The notes below the pieces were generated by a model, which was given only the letters and a program-made list of their open reading frames with translations, did not search any database and was not told the origin of the DNA. A stretch of 64,000 bases of DNA from Anas platyrhynchos. Taxonomy: Eukaryota; Chordata; Aves; Anseriformes; Anatidae. Position 1 is the stretch's first letter. Each line of letters opens with the position of its first letter. This document shows positions 60,929 through 64,000 of the stretch, one piece after another. Location: positions 31,927,001-31,991,000 of the forward strand of contig NC_092589.1 of the NCBI RefSeq assembly GCF_047663525.1. The letters run 5' to 3'. A program made the position numbers and the translations under genes.

Positions 60929-63262
60929 TTATTTAGGGAAATAACTTCGTGTTTGTCTCATAATTGGTAGAGGAGGAGGATGCGATTAGAGTGAGGCTAC
61001 CCACCTGGTAGGCGTAAGGATTTGTGAGACCATTCTTTAAACTCGTGATGGGTACGTGAACTCCCAAAGGACAATTATATATAATTAATAATATAAATAT
61101 ATAGTTTTAAGTGGATTTATGCCAGGGTAAATTTGATTCAATGTGTTTTTAAGCCTGTACTAAACTTTCCACTGTTTTTTTGAAGGTAGATTTTAGGACA
61201 AAGTTCAGCTAAGGGCTCAAACCGAGACGATGAGGTAATTACACAGAGACATCCACATTGCAGGATTTTATCCAAACCAAACCTGAACTCCTAATTCTTG
61301 TTCAGTTCTCCTACAATGGGGGTGGGGAAAGGAGACCATGAACTGGGAAAAAAAAAAAAAAAAAGTATGGAAGAAAAAAAAGCCCTTTAACAGTTTGTTC
61401 AGATAGATATTAGTTCCTCTTTCTGCAAGAAATGCTTGCAGATGCTCGTGTAGATTCTGAATGGGCACATTCGCTAAGCAAGAGCCGTGTCAAAAGCAGT
61501 GAAAAATAACCACAGCAGTATATGCTTATGGTATTTCTCAGACAAATGCACTAGTCAAGTCTCCTAGGACATTGCCTTCTTTGTAACCCAGTCAGATGAT
61601 ATGCAAATGTTCTGAACACCAGGCTGGTGAACAGAAACGAATACATTAAGTTTCCGTTTACAGACACGGAGCATCCAAATGCTATAGGCAGTGATTTCAA
61701 ACTGGGAAAAAACTGGATGGGCTTTTAGGGTTATAAAACAGTCATTCCAAATGTGGCTTTTCTATATGGCAGGTATGGTGTGTCTGGAATGAAAAGCAGG
61801 GTTTCTAACAGCAAGGCACAGCAGAAGCTATGCGTATTTCCTGCTATCATGTAAGAGGTAGCACTTTGTGAAGTGCAGCTGGCTTCAGTAGGGAAAGCTC
61901 TGAGCAGTGAAAACAAGCTCACCATCTGAAGGAGGGATGGGGGCTCTGAAACGGATGCAGAACATTGATGAAACCCACAGGAAATCGCTGATTATGAGAG
62001 TCACGACAATTACAAAATGGGGCGCTTACGCTGTCCATTGGCAGTCGGGGCTGATGCTGTCATAACGTTGTGCTGCGTGGTCACAGACCCAGCTGGGCAC
62101 GTACACAGCTGTTTGTGCTTCTCTATAGTTAGATGCTGAAATGCAGAGCTGCTTTCGGGTGTGTTTTTTAGTCAGAGCCCTGTAAGAACAGAACATTTTG
62201 GGATGCTTTAGGAGCATTCATTAATATAAAGTACCAGCACATCAATGCTTATAGCTGTTATGTTTTGGCTGATGCTTTTCTCTGTTCTAGAATAAATCGA
62301 TTTTAACTAATCCGTCTTCTGTTCTAATTTATGAAAAAGCAGCTCTGCTGGCTTAGAGCAGCAAATTAAATGGCACCAACCCTAGTGGATGATATAAGCT
62401 GAGCTTCTCTACAAAGAAGTATAATCGTTGCCCAGTGTCTGTGGTAATACCTAACATCCATCTGGTATTGCCTGCAGTTGGCTATTTTTAGGGCTGTTAC
62501 TTCGATTGTGAGAAGCCTGCTGCACTTTAGAAGCTCTAGAGTAGGACTCCTTGCTGTGCTAAACATCAGAAATCATGTTTATGGAGGCAAGCTCTGTGTT
62601 TATAGTGTTGGTGTGTGGGAGTCCCACTTCAGGAGGAAAAAGGAAACGAAGATTGCTCAGTTATCTTGTGCAGAGCTTTGGCAAGAACATCCTCTATTCA
62701 TGGAATAGCCTTCATTAAAAAGTCCCAGGGTGTTTTTTAGCATTCAAAAACCAGTTAAAAGCAGAATCAGCTATTAACTGCTGCACTTTGGGTTTAAAGT
62801 AGTTCCACATTTCAACAAGAAGCTGCAGGCTAATTCTTTATCAAACAAGCCGTCTCCAGCGGGAACACAGCCGTCCTTACAGACCCTATCAGCTGCCGGG
62901 CAGCAGGGGCTGATGCAAACGAGGCTGAAGCAAGCGGAGAGCCTGCACCGAGCCCCAGCGGGTTTCAGGCCAGGCCCCGGGAGCGCCAGACGAAGGCAGC
63001 GCGCTGCGGGCCCAGAGCCGGCACCCTCCGGGTTTCTGCCCACGGTGCCCCCCGGCTGCCCGCTGGGGGCCCGGTCAGGCGCCCCCACCTCAGCCGCTCC
63101 CCGGGGCGGCGGGGACGGGCTGGATGCCCGACCGAGGCGGGGGGACGCAGCCCTGGGGCCGGGGGCGAGGCCGGGTGTCTCCTGAGGGGCCGCCACCCGC
63201 GCCCGGCCGAGGTGAGCCCCGAGGAGCCCCCTGAGGGGAGCCGGCGGCGGCGCTGCGCAGCG

Positions 63263-63277
63263 CCCCCCCCCCCCCCC
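63263..63277. repeat. C15 homopolymer
   Basis: Fifteen C in a row in the third CpG island; G15 on the minus strand can fold into a quadruplex. The length is error-prone. Confidence 0.85.
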
Positions 63278-63353
63278 GCCGCCCCGTTAGCGGTTACGGG
63301 GCAGCCGCCGCCACAGGGCGAGGAAAGTAACGGAAACTCTTGCGGGGCCGCGC

Positions 63354-63363
63354 GCGCATGCGC
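63354..63363. promoter_or_regulatory. NRF1 palindromic site
   Basis: GCGCATGCGC, the exact palindromic core of the NRF1 consensus, in the third CpG island. Confidence 0.6.
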
Positions 63364-63390
63364 CGCGCGCCCGCCCGGCGAGGGGCGCGC

Positions 63391-63403
63391 CGGGGCTCGT
63401 AGT
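63391..63403 (-). promoter_or_regulatory. ACTAYRNNNCCCR promoter motif (minus)
   Basis: On the minus strand reads ACTACGAGCCCCG, a full fit to the vertebrate promoter motif related to ZNF143/THAP11 sites. Confidence 0.45.
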
Positions 63404-63444
63404 TCGCCTCCCCGCCCGGCCCAGAGGCTGAGAGGGGCGGCGGG

Positions 63445-63457
63445 ACTACGGCTCCCG
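63445..63457 (+). promoter_or_regulatory. ACTAYRNNNCCCR promoter motif (plus)
   Basis: ACTACGGCTCCCG followed by GCAGCC, close to the longer ZNF143/THAP11-type element. It faces the copy at 63391 on the other strand. Confidence 0.5.
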
Positions 63458-63565
63458 GCAGCCCCCGCGCCCACAGCCGCGTCCCCCCTCACCACCCCCC
63501 CCTCCCACCCCCCGGGCGGCTCCTGGCGTGTGCGGGGCGAGCCGCGGGGCCGCGCGGCGGGTGAG

Positions 63566-63622
63566 ATGCGCGCGAGGCAGCGGCGGCCCCGGGGGCAGCC
63601 GGCGGCGGGCGGGGCCGCGCAG
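63566..63622 (+). other. Possible first exon end with open frame
   Basis: ATG at 63566 opens 19 basic codons up to a good donor (GCGCAG then GTGAGG) at 63623, in phase 0. It may equally be 5' UTR. The peptide is Arg/Gly/Ala-rich and resembles nothing I know, including the PRKD3 N terminus. Confidence 0.2.
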
Positions 63623-63648
63623 GTGAGGGCGGGGGGCGCGCGGCGCGG

Positions 63649-63672
63649 CCGTTAGGGCCGTTAGGACCGTTA
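63649..63672. promoter_or_regulatory. Tandem CCGTTA (MYB-type) array, second
   Basis: CCGTTA at 63649, 63658 and 63667 with a 9-bp period, immediately downstream of the candidate exon. Same motif as the SLC30A6 promoter array. Confidence 0.55.
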
Positions 63673-64000
63673 GGGGGGCAGCGGCGGCGCCGGGCAGCCG
63701 GGGAGCCGGGCCGGGAAGGGCGGCGGCGGCGGAAAGGTCCCGGCGCGGGGGGGGCGCCGCCCTGCCGCGGGGAAACGGCGGAGGGCAGGGGGGCGGCGGG
63801 CGGCTGCTGGCAGGGCCGGGGGCGCGGCGGCGCTGAGGGGAGGGCTCGGGGGCTGCCCCCGCGCTTCCTGTCGGCGCCCGGCCTGCGGCTGCTCCGCGCC
63901 GCTGCCGCCTGCGGGGTGTCCGCAGGTGCCGGTGGCGGCCCCGCAGAGCCCCGCGTGCTGCTGGGCGCTGCCCGAGGTCCGGGGGGTGGCCCTTTGGGGT

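Larger units (their letters stand above)
57871..62900. other. Intergenic region between QPCT and the right-hand CpG island
   Basis: No confident gene. It holds an (AAAC)n tract (58806-58838), a GC-rich patch with a long open frame (60300-60930, separate entry), AT-rich sequence near 61075-61110 and an A18 run near 61351. If the right-hand island drives PRKD3, this is the divergent spacer of about 5-6 kb. Confidence 0.6.
62900..64000 (+). promoter_or_regulatory. CpG-island promoter at right edge (candidate PRKD3 promoter)
   Basis: Strong CpG island running past the window end. Recognisable sites are a palindromic NRF1 site GCGCATGCGC at 63354-63363, ACTAYRNNNCCCR motifs at 63391-63403 (-) and 63445-63457 (+), TAACGG near 63328, and a 9-bp CCGTTA array at 63649-63672. 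A possible first exon ends at 63622 before GTGAGG. In human, PRKD3 lies head-to-head with QPCT, so a rightward PRKD3 start is the natural guess, but no PRKD3 coding sequence is in the window. Confidence 0.7.

Noticed and set aside
63319-63338. Possible interferon-type element (GAAAGTAACGGAAACT)
   Set aside because: The two GAAA blocks are six bases apart rather than the two required by an ISRE. The TAACGG inside is better counted as a MYB-type site.
62774-63655. Overlapping open frames of 140-176 codons in the right-hand CpG island
   Set aside because: Same cause: GC-rich composition. None shows a recognisable domain.

Overview
This window is nuclear DNA of a bird. The evidence is spliced vertebrate genes with GT-AG introns, many CR1 LINE fragments (the dominant avian retroposon), short introns compared with mammals, and three GC-rich CpG-island promoters in an otherwise AT-rich background. 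Two CR1 copies (42.06 kb and 53.32 kb) belong to a subfamily that I associate with waterfowl. A duck or goose relative is therefore my best guess, but only a guess; bird is secure.

Layout. (1) 1-24.0 kb, + strand: the 3' two thirds of SPAST (spastin), with exons numbered as human 5-17. They run from the end of the linker through the whole AAA ATPase domain to the stop at 18666, followed by a long 3' UTR. Exons 1-4 are presumably upstream of the window; I did not find them here. (2) 25.1-41.6 kb, + strand: complete SLC30A6 (ZnT6, 14 coding exons, 460 aa) starting in a CpG island, with a 3' UTR after the stop at 39214. (3) 57.6-44.2 kb, - strand: complete QPCT (glutaminyl-peptide cyclotransferase, 7 exons, 357 aa), tail-to-tail with SLC30A6 and also starting in a CpG island. 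(4) 57.9-62.9 kb: intergenic, with a GC-rich patch holding a 247-codon open frame of unknown meaning. (5) 62.9-64.0 kb: a third strong CpG-island promoter running off the edge. Its gene is not visible; head-to-head position next to QPCT makes PRKD3 the natural candidate, by inference only.

The genes are not a functional cluster. SPAST severs microtubules, SLC30A6 encodes the non-transporting partner subunit of a Golgi/secretory-pathway zinc transporter, and QPCT makes N-terminal pyroglutamate on secreted peptides. The last two both act in the secretory pathway and QPCT needs zinc, which may be coincidence.

Most interesting signals: an upstream ORF in SLC30A6 that crosses the first intron and overlaps the true start in another frame; phased tandem arrays of CCGTTA (MYB-type sites) in two of the three CpG islands; a promoter with an NRF1 palindrome and two opposed ACTAYRNNNCCCR motifs near the right edge; a perfect 22-bp palindrome in the SLC30A6 3' UTR; and an AT-rich array abutting a truncated CR1 in QPCT intron 1. 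I found no clear new biological system.
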